DNA of 29,970 nt. Origin: a virus. The stretch lies in the IMG/VR virus record IMGVR_UViG_3300008110_000635, positions 1 through 29,970 of that record, one strand, 5' to 3'. Numbering within the stretch: the stretch's first letter is position 1; every line of letters starts with the position of its first letter. Positions 8,155 to 16,942 of this stretch are shown in pieces. Below the pieces are notes generated by a model that worked only from the letters and a program-made list of their open reading frames with translations, was not told the origin of the DNA and did not search any database. Both the position numbers and the translations under genes were made by a program.

Positions 8155-8160
8155 AACATA

Positions 8161-8174
8161 GACCCCGAGGGGTC
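8161..8174 (+). terminator. GC-rich hairpin between fibre genes
   Basis: GACCCC...GGGGTC is a perfect inverted repeat (effective 5-bp stem with a 4-base loop) six bases after the stop of the fibre gene. The core resembles terminators of T4-like phages, but only A-rich sequence follows on this strand, so termination efficiency is doubtful. It may define an mRNA 3' end by processing. Confidence 0.4.
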
Positions 8175-8205
8175 AAATACATAAGAAACAGTTGAGGCTG
8201 TATCA

Positions 8206-8757
8206 ATGACAAGATTTGTGGGAACTCCGCTACGCGGAATAGAGTTCGCTAATGCTGGCGACGAGGCAGTGTCTGCCCGTGTTGGCACTGATGCTTACCC
8301 ACGAATCCGCATTGATGCAGGCGGAAGAATCACATGGGCTTCTGGCACGGCAACTGGCGACACAACCCTTTACCGCGACAGTGCGAATGTCCTAAAAACA
8401 GATGATGTGTTTCAGGCATTATCTGGTGTTGTCACGCTGACCACAACTGGCGCACCAACTGTTGGAATCGCTGATGGCGCACTTGCTGTGGACACGCAGA
8501 ACAACGCCTTCTACTACCGCTCTGGTGGTCAATGGATTCAAGTATCTGTAGAGATTGGGTCAATCAACGACATTTCTGATGTTGTTATCACCACGCCAAC
8601 CAGTGGGCAAGTATTGGTCTATAATGGTTCAGCGTGGGTCAATCAGGACAACGCTTCTGCTGTTTATGATATTGACGGTGGGACATCATTTACCGAGATT
8701 TTTGAAGCAGAACTTACAAATATGATTGAAGCGGTGTATGACGGAGGAACAGTGTAA
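8206..8757 (+). CDS. Fibre-associated structural protein
   Basis: A 183-residue beta-rich protein. The N-terminus (GIEFANAGDEAVSARVGTDA) is a short attachment segment. The middle has TTTGAPTVGIADGALAVDTQ and NAFYYRSGGQWIQVS, a 'value of the parameter' style strand pair common in fibre modules, then INDISDVVITTPTSGQVLVY and NGSAWVNQDNAS. The last motif (D-V-x-I-T-x-P-x-x-G-Q-x-L-x-Y-N-G-x-x-W) is the shaft repeat that reappears several times in the next gene, at 12877 and at 16834. The C-terminal acidic helix (FTEIFEAELTNMIEAVYDGG) is distinct. The stop overlaps the next start by one base (TAATG). Probably a companion or short fibre subunit. Confidence 0.6.
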   Translation: MTRFVGTPLRGIEFANAGDEAVSARVGTDAYPRIRIDAGGRITWASGTATGDTTLYRDSANVLKTDDVFQALSGVVTLTTTGAPTVGIADGALAVDTQNNAFYYRSGGQWIQVSVEIGSINDISDVVITTPTSGQVLVYNGSAWVNQDNASAVYDIDGGTSFTEIFEAELTNMIEAVYDGGTV

Positions 8758-9722
8758 TGAGCGTTAAGATTCAATTAAAGCGTTCCACTGCTGCTTCATG
8801 GACTTCTGCTAACCCAACTCTTTTTTCTGGTGAAATTGGATACGAAACAGACACTGGTAAATTCAAAATTGGTAATGGCTCTACAGCGTGGACTAGTCTC
8901 GGCTATTCAAACGCCAACCTTGGAAGCGCGTCTCTTGACGCCCTGTCAGATGTAACCATTACAAGTGCTGCAAACGGCGACTTCCTTCGCTGGAACGGTA
9001 GCGCATGGATTAACGATGCAGTAAATCTTGCTACCGACACAATTGGTTCATATGTTGAATCACTCGTTGCTGGCACTGGAGTAACCCTTACCAATAATAC
9101 TGGCGAAGGTGCAACCCCAACAATTGCCATTGGTCAGGCTGTTGGCACGGCATCCAATGTGCAGTTCAATGATGTAACAGTTGACGGCAACCTCACGGTC
9201 AACGGAACAACAACCACCCTAAACACCGAAACGCTCGCAGTTGAAGACAACATTATTGTCCTTAACTCTGGAGTTACGGGTTCCCCAAGTACGAACGCAG
9301 GGGTAGAAGTTGAGCGTGGAACATCCACAAATGTTTCTCTCCGCTGGAACGAAGCCACCGACAAGTGGGAAACCACCAATGACGGTTCAGCATATTCAGT
9401 AATTGCAACTAATGGAAATATTGCTCTTGGCACAGACACAACTGGTGATTATGTAGCATCGCTAGTCGCTGGAACTGGTATTTCTGTTACCAATAACTCT
9501 GGTGAGGGCGCAACCCCGACTGTTTCAATCAGTGCTTCATTGGACAATATTTCCGATGTAACTATCACAAGTCCTCAAGAGTTTCAATCACTTGTATATG
9601 ACGGGTCTTCTTTCGTAAACCAATACGCCTCTGTTGTTACCTATGTCCGTAACGCAGAAGCAACAACCCTTTCACTAAGACGAAGCCAACAGCACCAGAA
9701 CATCTTGTATTTGTTGGTGTAG
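8757..9722 (+). CDS. Long tail fibre, first frame segment (Mtd-like N-terminus; frame broken)
   Basis: First part of a long fibre. Residues 1-55 (KIQLKRSTAASWTSANPTL, GEIGYETDTGKFKIGNG, AWTSLGY) match the attachment domain found at the N-terminus of many phage fibres and of major tropism determinant proteins. After it comes a module of about 145 residues (TVDGNLTVNGTTTTLNTE, VEDNIIVLNSGVTGSP, VEVERGTSTNVSLRWNE) and a partial repeat. At YVRNAEATTL the frame leaves the family and reads 16 unrelated residues to TAG at 9720. The expected sequence resumes in the -1 frame, but without the central part of this domain, so a deletion plus frameshift is suspected. A GGAGG ribosome binding site lies before the ATG. 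Confidence 0.75.
   Translation: MSVKIQLKRSTAASWTSANPTLFSGEIGYETDTGKFKIGNGSTAWTSLGYSNANLGSASLDALSDVTITSAANGDFLRWNGSAWINDAVNLATDTIGSYVESLVAGTGVTLTNNTGEGATPTIAIGQAVGTASNVQFNDVTVDGNLTVNGTTTTLNTETLAVEDNIIVLNSGVTGSPSTNAGVEVERGTSTNVSLRWNEATDKWETTNDGSAYSVIATNGNIALGTDTTGDYVASLVAGTGISVTNNSGEGATPTVSISASLDNISDVTITSPQEFQSLVYDGSSFVNQYASVVTYVRNAEATTLSLRRSQQHQNILYLLV
8973..9404 (+). repeat. Fibre module, copy 1
   Basis: Protein-level repeat. This stretch encodes a module of about 144 residues: GDFLRWNGSAWIND, an AGTGVTL strand, then TVDGNLTVNGTTTTLNTE, VEDNIIVLNSGVTGSP and LRWNEATDKWETTNDGS. A second copy in the same order lies at 9818-10270. Similarity is obvious by eye at protein level and frequent at DNA level. 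Confidence 0.75.
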
Positions 9723-11875
9723 TAGTCCGTGCTACAGAAAACGGCATTGTCTATGTAGCAACGCAAAATGGATACGAATTAGACGAATTGCACGATGTTT
9801 CTATCGTTGATAAAACATCAGGTGATTTCCTCAAGTACAACGGAACGCTTTGGGTTAATGACCAAATCAACCTGGGAACTGACACAACAGGTAATTATGT
9901 TAACGACATCACTGCTGGAACTGGTGTCACCGTAACTCACACCCCATCAGAAGGCTCGTCTCCAACGATTGCTATTGGTCAAGCAGTTGCCACCACATCT
10001 GATGTATCTTTTGCAACTGTTCAAACAACTGGAAATGTGACAATTGGCGGAGACCTCACGGTTAATGGAACAACCACCACATTTAATACAAACAACATTA
10101 ACATTGAGGACAATGTTGTCGTTCTAAACTCAAATGTTACTGGAACTCCGAGTGTTTCTGCTGGAATAGAGATTGAGCGCGGAGATTCCGCGAATGTTCT
10201 CGTCCGCTGGAATGAAACAGCGGATAAATGGGACTTGACCAACGACGGAACAGTATACGGAAACATCATTACGAGTGCTGATTCTGGAACCGTCACAAGC
10301 ACAATGATTGCTGATGGAACGATTACCAACGGTGACATTAGTGCTACTGCTGGAATCGTTGACACCAAACTTGAAACCATTTCTACTGCTGGTAAAGTTT
10401 CAAACTCAGCGACTACGGCAACCAACAACAACACTGCAAGCGCAATTGTTGCGCGAGACGCTTCTGGGAACTTTACTGCTGGAACAATCACTGCGGCGTT
10501 ATCTGGGAACGCATCAACAGCGACGACTCTTGCTACGGCACGAACGATTGCTGGTCAATCATTTGACGGTTCAGCAAATATTTCAATCGCACCAACCGAC
10601 CTTACCAGCGTCACCGCGACTGCTTCTGAAATAAATATTCTTGACGGCGCAACACTTTCAACAACCGAACTCAACTATGTGGATGGCGTAACATCGGCAA
10701 TTCAAACACAGTTGAACGACAAGGCTCCACTTGCTAGTCCTGCATTAACTGGAACGCCGACAGCACCTACTGCCACGCCAGGTACAAACTCAACCCAGGT
10801 AGCAACAACCGCTTACACTGATGCCGCAATTACAGCCCTTATTGGTGATGCTGGTGCGGCACTTAACACTCTTGGAGAATTGGCTGATGCGTTAAATGAT
10901 GATGCATCATTTGCTACATCAATTGCTACTTCTTTAAGTTTCAAAGCACCACTTGCAGACGCAACTCTCACTGGCTCTCCAGCATCAACGACTCCAGCAG
11001 TTGACGATAACTCAACAAGAATTGCAACAACTGCCTATGTGGTTGGTCAAGGATATGCAAAGTTGGCAGGACCGACATTTACTGGAACTGTCTCTGGAAT
11101 TTCAAAATCAATGGTTGGTCTTGGAAATGTGGACAACACATCTGACGCGAACAAGCCAGTTTCAACTGCTGGTCAAACTGCGCTAGACCTCAAGGCAAAT
11201 CTCGCAAGTCCGACTCTGACTGGAACTCCAGCCGCTCCGACTGCTCCAGCGAATACCAATACAACACAAATTGCAACAACGGCATTTGCCCTTGGTGCCG
11301 CGAATACGGCAGAAGCAAACGCAATTGGCGCGGCGAATGCCCTCACTTATGCGTTGGCTGACCTTACTGACGGTGTCACGGCATCTGGCGCAGAAGTTAA
11401 TATTCTTGACGGAGCAACCCTAACTACAACTGAACTTAACTATGTTGACGGAGTCACTTCGTCAATTCAGACTCAGTTGAACAGCAAGGCACCACTCGCC
11501 AGCCCTGCGCTTACTGGGACACCAACTGCCCCAACTGCATTGGCTGCTGATAACTCAACAAAAATTGCAACCACCGCCTATGCGGATGCTTCGGCATCAG
11601 CAGCAGCCAACTCCGCAATTCAGTTTTTAAACAATGTCGGAGATGTCGTAATTTCATCTGTTGCTTCTGGGCAATATTTGAAGTGGGATGGTACGCAGTG
11701 GGTTAATACTGGAATAGTAGTCGGTGACATTACCTCATTGACTTCAAGTGTTACAGAACTAAACCTTTTGGATGGAGTCACTGCCACAACCGCTGAAATC
11801 AATATTCTTGATGGCGTTACCTCAACGGCAGCGGAACTGAATGTTCTTGATGGACTTCAACCACTGCTGAACTAA
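9671..11875 (+). CDS. Long tail fibre, middle frame segment
   Basis: Continuation of the fibre in the -1 frame. Meaningful coding begins at about 9671 (FTKTKPTAPEHLVFVGVVV, NGIVYVATQNGYELDELHDV); the only convenient start codon is a TTG at 9788, so it is probably not an independent gene. It carries the second copy of the fibre module, then a shaft of recurring 'ILDGATLTTTELNYVDGVTS - PLASPALTGTPTAPT - IATTAYxDA' units. The helix-breaking alanine-rich stretches (ANTAEANAIGAANALTYALA) are unusual. The frame ends at a stop (11873) inside a broken LDG repeat. The expected product if all three segments are joined is about 1,550 residues. Confidence 0.7.
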   Translation, partial: FTKTKPTAPEHLVFVGVVVRATENGIVYVATQNGYELDELHDVSIVDKTSGDFLKYNGTLWVNDQINLGTDTTGNYVNDITAGTGVTVTHTPSEGSSPTIAIGQAVATTSDVSFATVQTTGNVTIGGDLTVNGTTTTFNTNNINIEDNVVVLNSNVTGTPSVSAGIEIERGDSANVLVRWNETADKWDLTNDGTVYGNIITSADSGTVTSTMIADGTITNGDISATAGIVDTKLETISTAGKVSNSATTATNNNTASAIVARDASGNFTAGTITAALSGNASTATTLATARTIAGQSFDGSANISIAPTDLTSVTATASEINILDGATLSTTELNYVDGVTSAIQTQLNDKAPLASPALTGTPTAPTATPGTNSTQVATTAYTDAAITALIGDAGAALNTLGELADALNDDASFATSIATSLSFKAPLADATLTGSPASTTPAVDDNSTRIATTAYVVGQGYAKLAGPTFTGTVSGISKSMVGLGNVDNTSDANKPVSTAGQTALDLKANLASPTLTGTPAAPTAPANTNTTQIATTAFALGAANTAEANAIGAANALTYALADLTDGVTASGAEVNILDGATLTTTELNYVDGVTSSIQTQLNSKAPLASPALTGTPTAPTALAADNSTKIATTAYADASASAAANSAIQFLNNVGDVVISSVASGQYLKWDGTQWVNTGIVVGDITSLTSSVTELNLLDGVTATTAEINILDGVTSTAAELNVLDGLQPLLN
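9818..10270 (+). repeat. Fibre module, copy 2
   Basis: Second copy of the module at 8973-9404: GDFLKYNGTLWVND, AGTGVTVTHTPSEG, GDLTVNGTTTTFNTN, IEDNVVVLNSNVTGTP, VRWNETADKWDLTNDGT. The two copies lie either side of the first frame break. Confidence 0.75.
10622..10828 (+). repeat. Fibre shaft unit, copy 1 (LDG / ELNYVDG / TGTPTAPT)
   Basis: Encodes ASEINILDGATLSTTELNYV, then DGVTSAIQTQLNDKAPLASP and ALTGTPTAPTATPGTNSTQV ending TTAYTDAA. The same unit recurs at 11387-11595 and, with a diverged second half, at 11902-12105. Confidence 0.75.
11387..11595 (+). repeat. Fibre shaft unit, copy 2
   Basis: Encodes GAEVNILDGATLTTTELNYV, DGVTSSIQTQLNSKAPLASP and ALTGTPTAPTALAADNSTKI ending TTAYADAS. It is close to copy 1 at both protein and DNA level. 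Short extra LDG units follow at 11746-11854. Confidence 0.75.
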
Positions 11876-13404
11876 ACATTCTTGACGGCGTTCTGGCAAG
11901 TGCTTCTGAAATCAACATCCTTGATGGGGCAACACTTACGACCACTGAGTTGAATTATGTTGACGGTGTAACTTCAGCAATCCAAACACAGATTGACACC
12001 AAGGCGCCAACAGCAAACCCAACATTTACTGGTTCGGTAACACTGCCATCAGACCCAGCGCTTGCTCTACAGGCTGCCACAAAGCAGTATGTAGATAATG
12101 TTGCTGCTGGAATTACATTTGATACGGCTGTTCAGGTATCTACAACCGCAGCGCTTCCTGCTGTCACTTACAGCAACGGAAGTAGTGGGGTTGGTGCGAC
12201 ATTAACCAAATCATCAAATGGCGCAATTGGCTCAATTGACGGATATGCAGTTAGTTTGGGCGACAGAATTCTTGTAAAAAACCAAGCCTCGGCTTTGCAA
12301 AATGGTATCTACGAAGTAACAACGCTTGGAAGCGGAAGCGTGGCATTTGTTCTAACTAGACCGACAGACGCTGATACAAACACCGAAATAAAGTACGGCA
12401 AGTTCGTATTTGTTCAAAACGGATTGCTAAACGGTGGGTTTGGTTTCATTAACACCTCTCCAACCAATCCAATCGCTATTGGCACCGACGACATTACATA
12501 CACGACATTCAACGCCGCTCAGACAACCATCGCTGGCGCTGGTCTTACGAAAACGGGTAATACCGTTGATGTTGTTACTGCTGATAGCGGAAGAATTGTC
12601 GTAAACGCAGACAGCATTGACCTTGCTTCTGGAGTAGCAACAGCAGGAACATATAGGTCGGTAACTGTTGACACCTATGGTCGCGTTACCTCTGGAACGG
12701 CTCCAACCACTGTTTCTGGCTATGGAATCACAGATGCACTGACAACTTCTTCCGAACTAAATGACCTTGCAGATGTTTCAACCGCTGGTGCCACAAACGG
12801 TCAATTCCTTCAGTACGCATCTGGAACTGATAGTTGGGCACCAGCAACAATCCCATCCGTAAGCGTTCTTGACGATGTCGGCGATGTTGTTATCACATCC
12901 TCGTCAACTGGTCAGGTTCTGCAATGGAATGGCACCAACTGGGTCAACGCAACGATTAACGGTGGGGCAACGATTTCGGCTAGTGCTCCATCTTCGCCAC
13001 AGTCAGGACAGTTGTGGTTTGACTCCGATACTGCTGCAACATATGTCTATTACGACTCTTTCTGGATTGAAGTTGGTGCTTCTGGTGTAACCATATCCAC
13101 ATCAAGCACTGCACCAGCAAGCCCAGTGACTGGGCAGGTCTGGTTTAATACCACAACGAGTGTTTCGTATGTCTATTACGACGGAGCATGGGTTGAAATT
13201 GGTATTAATACAGTCCTTAACACCGTTGACGCAAAGGGCGACTTGCTTGTTGGCACGGCAGATAACACAATCTCAAAGTTGTCTGTTGGTTCCGACAATT
13301 CAGTTCTTGTTGCGGACTCGGCACAGGCGACAGGTGTAAAATGGGCATCTTCAGCACTAGTTACCGTAGATGTGGAAACTGCTATGATTATGGGTGCCTT
13401 CTAG
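11854..13404 (+). CDS. Long tail fibre, C-terminal frame segment
   Basis: The last piece of the fibre, again one frame back. Readable coding starts at about 11854 (TSTTAELNILDGVLASASEI), which continues the LDG repeats; the TTG at 11950 is a poor independent start. It has shaft unit copy 3, then a module with LGDRILVKNQASALQNGIYE (the same module as in the fibre at 6679), then ITDALTTSSELNDLADVSTA. Two tandem 'GQLWFDSDTAATYVYYDSFWIEVG' type units follow (the second, GQVWFNTTTSVSYVYYDGAW, at about 13135-13198). It ends in a trimerisation-like tail (KWASSALVTVDVETAMIMGAF). A GGAGTG site serves the next gene. The distal, receptor-proximal part of the fibre is probably here. Confidence 0.7.
   Translation, partial: TSTTAELNILDGVLASASEINILDGATLTTTELNYVDGVTSAIQTQIDTKAPTANPTFTGSVTLPSDPALALQAATKQYVDNVAAGITFDTAVQVSTTAALPAVTYSNGSSGVGATLTKSSNGAIGSIDGYAVSLGDRILVKNQASALQNGIYEVTTLGSGSVAFVLTRPTDADTNTEIKYGKFVFVQNGLLNGGFGFINTSPTNPIAIGTDDITYTTFNAAQTTIAGAGLTKTGNTVDVVTADSGRIVVNADSIDLASGVATAGTYRSVTVDTYGRVTSGTAPTTVSGYGITDALTTSSELNDLADVSTAGATNGQFLQYASGTDSWAPATIPSVSVLDDVGDVVITSSSTGQVLQWNGTNWVNATINGGATISASAPSSPQSGQLWFDSDTAATYVYYDSFWIEVGASGVTISTSSTAPASPVTGQVWFNTTTSVSYVYYDGAWVEIGINTVLNTVDAKGDLLVGTADNTISKLSVGSDNSVLVADSAQATGVKWASSALVTVDVETAMIMGAF
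11902..12105 (+). repeat. Fibre shaft unit, copy 3 (diverged second half)
   Basis: Encodes ASEINILDGATLTTTELNYV and DGVTSAIQTQIDTKAPTANP, then departs to TFTGSVTLPSDPALALQAAT and KQYVDNVA, the conventional fibre shaft ending. The first 34 residues nearly match copies 1 and 2. Confidence 0.7.
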
Positions 13405-13420
13405 GTAAATGGAGTGATTG

Positions 13421-13729
13421 ATGGCTAACACAGCAAAAAGACTTTTCAGGGGTACGGCAACGACCAACCTTGCAACCGTGCTATATACGGTTCCATCGTC
13501 AACGACTACGGTTGTCACGCATATCGTCGCAACCAATGCCTCCGACTCTGCTACCACATTTAGCATTGGTTTTGCTGGATTTGCGTACTGTTCGCAAATT
13601 GCAATTGAGGCGCGAGGAATCGTCACCTTTGACTTGAAGCAAGTTCTGACCGCCAGCAACACCATCACTGGCGGTGCTACAACCGCGTCAAGTGTCGTTT
13701 TCCACATTTCTGGCATGGAGATTGCATAA
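13421..13729 (+). CDS. Small beta-sandwich virion protein, paralogue A
   Basis: A 102-residue protein starting at ATG 13421 (GGAGTG 5-10 bases upstream); the TTG three bases earlier is less likely. It reads TTNLATVLYTVPSSTTTVV, then THIVATNASDSATTFSIGFAG, and ends SVVFHISGMEIA. This 'TVLYTVP-x-x-TTT-x-V-x-x-I-x-x-x-N' pattern and its ending are shared with the product of 16942-17304, so the two are paralogues. Such proteins occur in fibre operons of many aquatic phages and are likely beta-sandwich decoration or fibre-associated proteins. The stop overlaps the next ATG by one base (TAATG), implying translational coupling. The specific role is unknown. Confidence 0.6.
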   Translation: MANTAKRLFRGTATTNLATVLYTVPSSTTTVVTHIVATNASDSATTFSIGFAGFAYCSQIAIEARGIVTFDLKQVLTASNTITGGATTASSVVFHISGMEIA

Positions 13730-16488
13730 TGAGTATTAACAAATTACCGTTAACCGATTCTCAATTTGAGGGAACAGAAAACCTCACTGACCCAGTACAA
13801 AAATTTAGGGTTTCAACTGGTCAGGCACTGATTGACACCGACTTTGAATATGGAACGCAGATTACAAAGTGGGAGAATGTTGCCTTAACAGACAACCGAC
13901 CATTCGTGTTCAACACCCAGTCTCCAATCACAACTCTGACTGGAATGACCCAGAACACAGGCTCAAAGACTGTAACAATGACTTTCTCGTCTGCTGCTCC
14001 AGCAGTAGGAACTGCAATCTCTGTGCAGGACTGCTTTCTCCCAATTTCAAACGGAAACTTCCTTGTTGAGACAACAAACGGCTCTACTCAATCAACATTT
14101 ACATCAAATGCCGTAAACACTTCAAGTTTAACAAACATCTTTGATAGCAACAAAACCATCATTTATGTCGGAAACATTTATACTGGCGCACAAATTGGAG
14201 GTGCGCCCACCAATGTGACTTACTCAGGAACAGCGGTTACTGTTGTAACGACAGTTCCACACGGACTTTCACTTGGAAACGAAGTCGGTATTCGCGGTCT
14301 AACTGCGTCAACAAACGCACCAAACGGCTCATTCACGGTTTCAACAATTGTTTCTTCAACCTCGTTTATCTACTACGCAAACGCAGAACCAACTGGAACG
14401 ATTGGTTTTAGTTCCGCGGCGGTTTACCCACAACCACAAGGCTCGTTCCTTCATCGCCCATTTGACGGCGGTGTTATTTTCTCCAGCAACAGTCAATCAA
14501 ATCACCAGTCGGCTATTCGCCAGACACGCCGTTACTTCCGATATCAATCAGGAAAAGGTATCCAGATTAGTTCTGGAACAGTCCTAAAACCATCTCTTCA
14601 ACTGGATGCTTTGTCCTATAGTTCTGGAACTGGCATTGTCACGGTGCAAACCAAAGAGCGCCACAACCTTTTACCAGGTTCGCAAATTGATATTTACGAT
14701 GCAAATGAAGAAGGTTACAACGGAACATTCTCGGTTTACACCATTACTGGTTACAACACATTCACCTACACCCCGCTGACTACGCCTAGCGCAGCAGTGG
14801 CATCAGGTTCATACTATTGCACGGTTTCAAACTGGTATGGATGTGTCAACAGGCTCGGAATGTTTGACTCACAAAACGGTGTATTTTTTGAATTTGATGG
14901 AACAACGCTATTTGCGGTTCGCAGGTCGTCAACTTTCCAAATTGCTGGAAAAATCAGCGCAACAGAAGGTAGTTGCACGGTAACCCAGACAAGTTCTGCT
15001 TACCCAACATTCTTCGCCAAGCAATTGACAGTTGGAGAGTACATCGTAATTCGCGGAGTTTCTTACCGCGTAACGGACATCGCAAGCGATACCTCAATGA
15101 CGATTAGCCCTGCATATCGCGGAGCAAGCATTATCAACTCCCAATTGACAATGACCCATGATGAGAGAATCCCTCAAAGCGAGTGGAATATTGATAAGTT
15201 TGATGGAACTGGAAAATCTGGTTTCAATGTTGACTTGCGCAAAATGCAGATGTTCTACATTGACTACTCGTGGTACGGAGCAGGTTCTGTCCGCTGGGGA
15301 ATGCGTGCCAAAAATGGCGAGGTTCTCTATTGCCACAAAATGGTGAATAACAATGTGAACGCCGAAGCGTACATGCGCTCTGGAAACCTTCCAGGTCGCT
15401 ACGAGACGATTACAGAGCCGTTCACGACATACGCAACAGCAACAATCGGTTCAGCAGACACAACCGTAAATGTGGCAAGTACGGCTGGGTTTCCAACATC
15501 TGGAACATTAACGCTTGCGCGAGCATCAACTGGTTATGAATTTATTAACTACACTGGAATCACAGCAACATCCTTTACTGGTTGTGTAAGAGCAAAGGCT
15601 GGCGCAACTGGGGTGACACTTACTGGTGCCTCTGGAACAAATAATGTGACTGTTACATCTTCAGCCAACATGCAAGTTGGAATGAGAGTAATTTCTTCTG
15701 GTGCACCAGATGGAACATATATCTCAATCATTAATTCAGGGACATCAATCACGCTCAGTCAGGCTTTGACTTCAACAAACCCGACTGCAATCATCGCTCC
15801 GATGGGTTTGACATCTGGAACCGAATTTACCTACTCAGCCACCAACCCGATTCAGGTTAAATACGCCTACCCCACATATGCTCCAGCAATCTCTCACTGG
15901 GGTACTTCGGTAATCATGGATGGTCGTTACGATGACGATAAGTCGCTTATCTTCACCTATGGTCAGAGAACGGCTACGGTTATTACTGGTGGCTCAACCA
16001 ACGCGCTATTTTGCATTCGTGTTGCTCCATCAGTTGATAACGGACAGGTTGGCGTTTTTGGTCAGCGAGAACTTATCAACAGAATGCAGTTGATTCTCAA
16101 CGCATTGGATGTAACTACAACTACATCAAACGCAAACTTGCTTGTAACTGCCGTTCTTAACGGCGTGCCGTCGCAGAACAGAACATTTACGGCTGTAGCC
16201 TCACCAACATCAAGCCTTGCTCAAATTGCAGACTATACAACTGCTGGAGCAACGACAATTTCTGGCGGTGAAGTAACTGGAGGTTTCTTCGTAGGTACTG
16301 GAGCAAACTCCATTGACCTCAGTCAAGTGCGAGACCTAGGAAACTCGGTTCTCGGCGGTGGTGGAACAACGACACAGACTGGTTTCTACCCAGACGGTCC
16401 AGACACCCTCCACATCATGGTGACCAACCTTGGTGCCACTTCGGTTTCCGTGTTCGGACGACTCTCATGGAAAGAGGCTCAGGCTTAA
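13729..16488 (+). CDS. Large conserved virion structural protein of fibre region
   Basis: A 919-residue protein of a type I recognise from myoviruses of marine and freshwater bacteria. Residues about 1-60 form an attachment domain (LIDTDFEYGTQITKWE). Two inserted Ig-like stretches follow (about 60-125 and 175-230, e.g. TVPHGLSLGNEVGIRG). A core with FDGGVIFSSNSQSNHQSAIR and RQTRRYFRYQSGKGIQISSG then leads to the conserved IPQSEWNIDKFDGTGKSG, MQMFYIDYSWYGAGSVRWGM, HKMVNNNVNAEAYMRSGNLP segment. Further beta modules (ATIGSADTTVNVASTAGFPT) interrupt it before the C-terminal part (GVFGQRELINRMQL and HIMVTNLGATSVSVFGRLSW). The core likely builds a large baseplate or fibre assembly. The frame is intact, unlike the fibre before it. 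Confidence 0.7.
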   Translation: MSINKLPLTDSQFEGTENLTDPVQKFRVSTGQALIDTDFEYGTQITKWENVALTDNRPFVFNTQSPITTLTGMTQNTGSKTVTMTFSSAAPAVGTAISVQDCFLPISNGNFLVETTNGSTQSTFTSNAVNTSSLTNIFDSNKTIIYVGNIYTGAQIGGAPTNVTYSGTAVTVVTTVPHGLSLGNEVGIRGLTASTNAPNGSFTVSTIVSSTSFIYYANAEPTGTIGFSSAAVYPQPQGSFLHRPFDGGVIFSSNSQSNHQSAIRQTRRYFRYQSGKGIQISSGTVLKPSLQLDALSYSSGTGIVTVQTKERHNLLPGSQIDIYDANEEGYNGTFSVYTITGYNTFTYTPLTTPSAAVASGSYYCTVSNWYGCVNRLGMFDSQNGVFFEFDGTTLFAVRRSSTFQIAGKISATEGSCTVTQTSSAYPTFFAKQLTVGEYIVIRGVSYRVTDIASDTSMTISPAYRGASIINSQLTMTHDERIPQSEWNIDKFDGTGKSGFNVDLRKMQMFYIDYSWYGAGSVRWGMRAKNGEVLYCHKMVNNNVNAEAYMRSGNLPGRYETITEPFTTYATATIGSADTTVNVASTAGFPTSGTLTLARASTGYEFINYTGITATSFTGCVRAKAGATGVTLTGASGTNNVTVTSSANMQVGMRVISSGAPDGTYISIINSGTSITLSQALTSTNPTAIIAPMGLTSGTEFTYSATNPIQVKYAYPTYAPAISHWGTSVIMDGRYDDDKSLIFTYGQRTATVITGGSTNALFCIRVAPSVDNGQVGVFGQRELINRMQLILNALDVTTTTSNANLLVTAVLNGVPSQNRTFTAVASPTSSLAQIADYTTAGATTISGGEVTGGFFVGTGANSIDLSQVRDLGNSVLGGGGTTTQTGFYPDGPDTLHIMVTNLGATSVSVFGRLSWKEAQA

Positions 16489-16489
16489 T

Positions 16490-16942
16490 ATGCCAGCAAT
16501 TGATTTTCCAAACTCGCCTAGCGCTGGTACTCAGCACTCTTCTGGTGGAAGAGTCTGGGAGTACGACGGAACCGCATGGAGCCTTCTTGTTTCATATGCT
16601 CCAACAACTATCGGTACTGGGACAATCTCTGCTTCGCAGTTAGCGGCAACAGCGGCAATCAAGCCAACAATCATGAACGCTGCTGGAGACTTGATTGTTG
16701 CGACATCAAATGACACACCAGCAATTTTACCAATCGGAACAAATGGTCAGTTCCTCAAAGTAAACACTGCGGCAAACGAAAAGATGGAATGGTCATCAAC
16801 AATCGGACAACTGTCCTCCCTTACTGACATTGATGTTGCTGGCGCCGTAAGTGGAGAAGTCCTTAGTTACGACGGTGTAGATTGGGTTTCAAGCCCAGTC
16901 ATCAGGGATATGCGAGTTCTTTCTTTTATGGAGGTTTTATAA
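16490..16942 (+). CDS. Short tail-fibre protein
   Basis: The start is ATG 16490, two bases after the previous stop; an upstream in-frame start would overlap the preceding gene by 60 bases and is unlikely. The 150-residue product has an N-terminal fibre motif (DFPNSPSAGTQHSSGGRVWE) followed by YDGTAWSLLV, a 'phrase' used at the start of many fibre modules. It then has AAGDLIVATSNDTPAILPIG and NGQFLKVNTAANEKMEWSST, and the shaft repeat LSSLTDIDVAGAVSGEVLSY. The stop overlaps the next start (TAATG), behind which a GGAGG site is visible. Likely a short fibre or adaptor; partner unknown. Confidence 0.6.
   Translation: MPAIDFPNSPSAGTQHSSGGRVWEYDGTAWSLLVSYAPTTIGTGTISASQLAATAAIKPTIMNAAGDLIVATSNDTPAILPIGTNGQFLKVNTAANEKMEWSSTIGQLSSLTDIDVAGAVSGEVLSYDGVDWVSSPVIRDMRVLSFMEVL

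Noticed and set aside
10021-10491. Long antisense frames within the fibre genes (also near 9134-9439, 13357-13716, 18654-19097)
   Set aside because: They mirror the biased codon use of the plus-strand fibre, have no ribosome sites and no domain.
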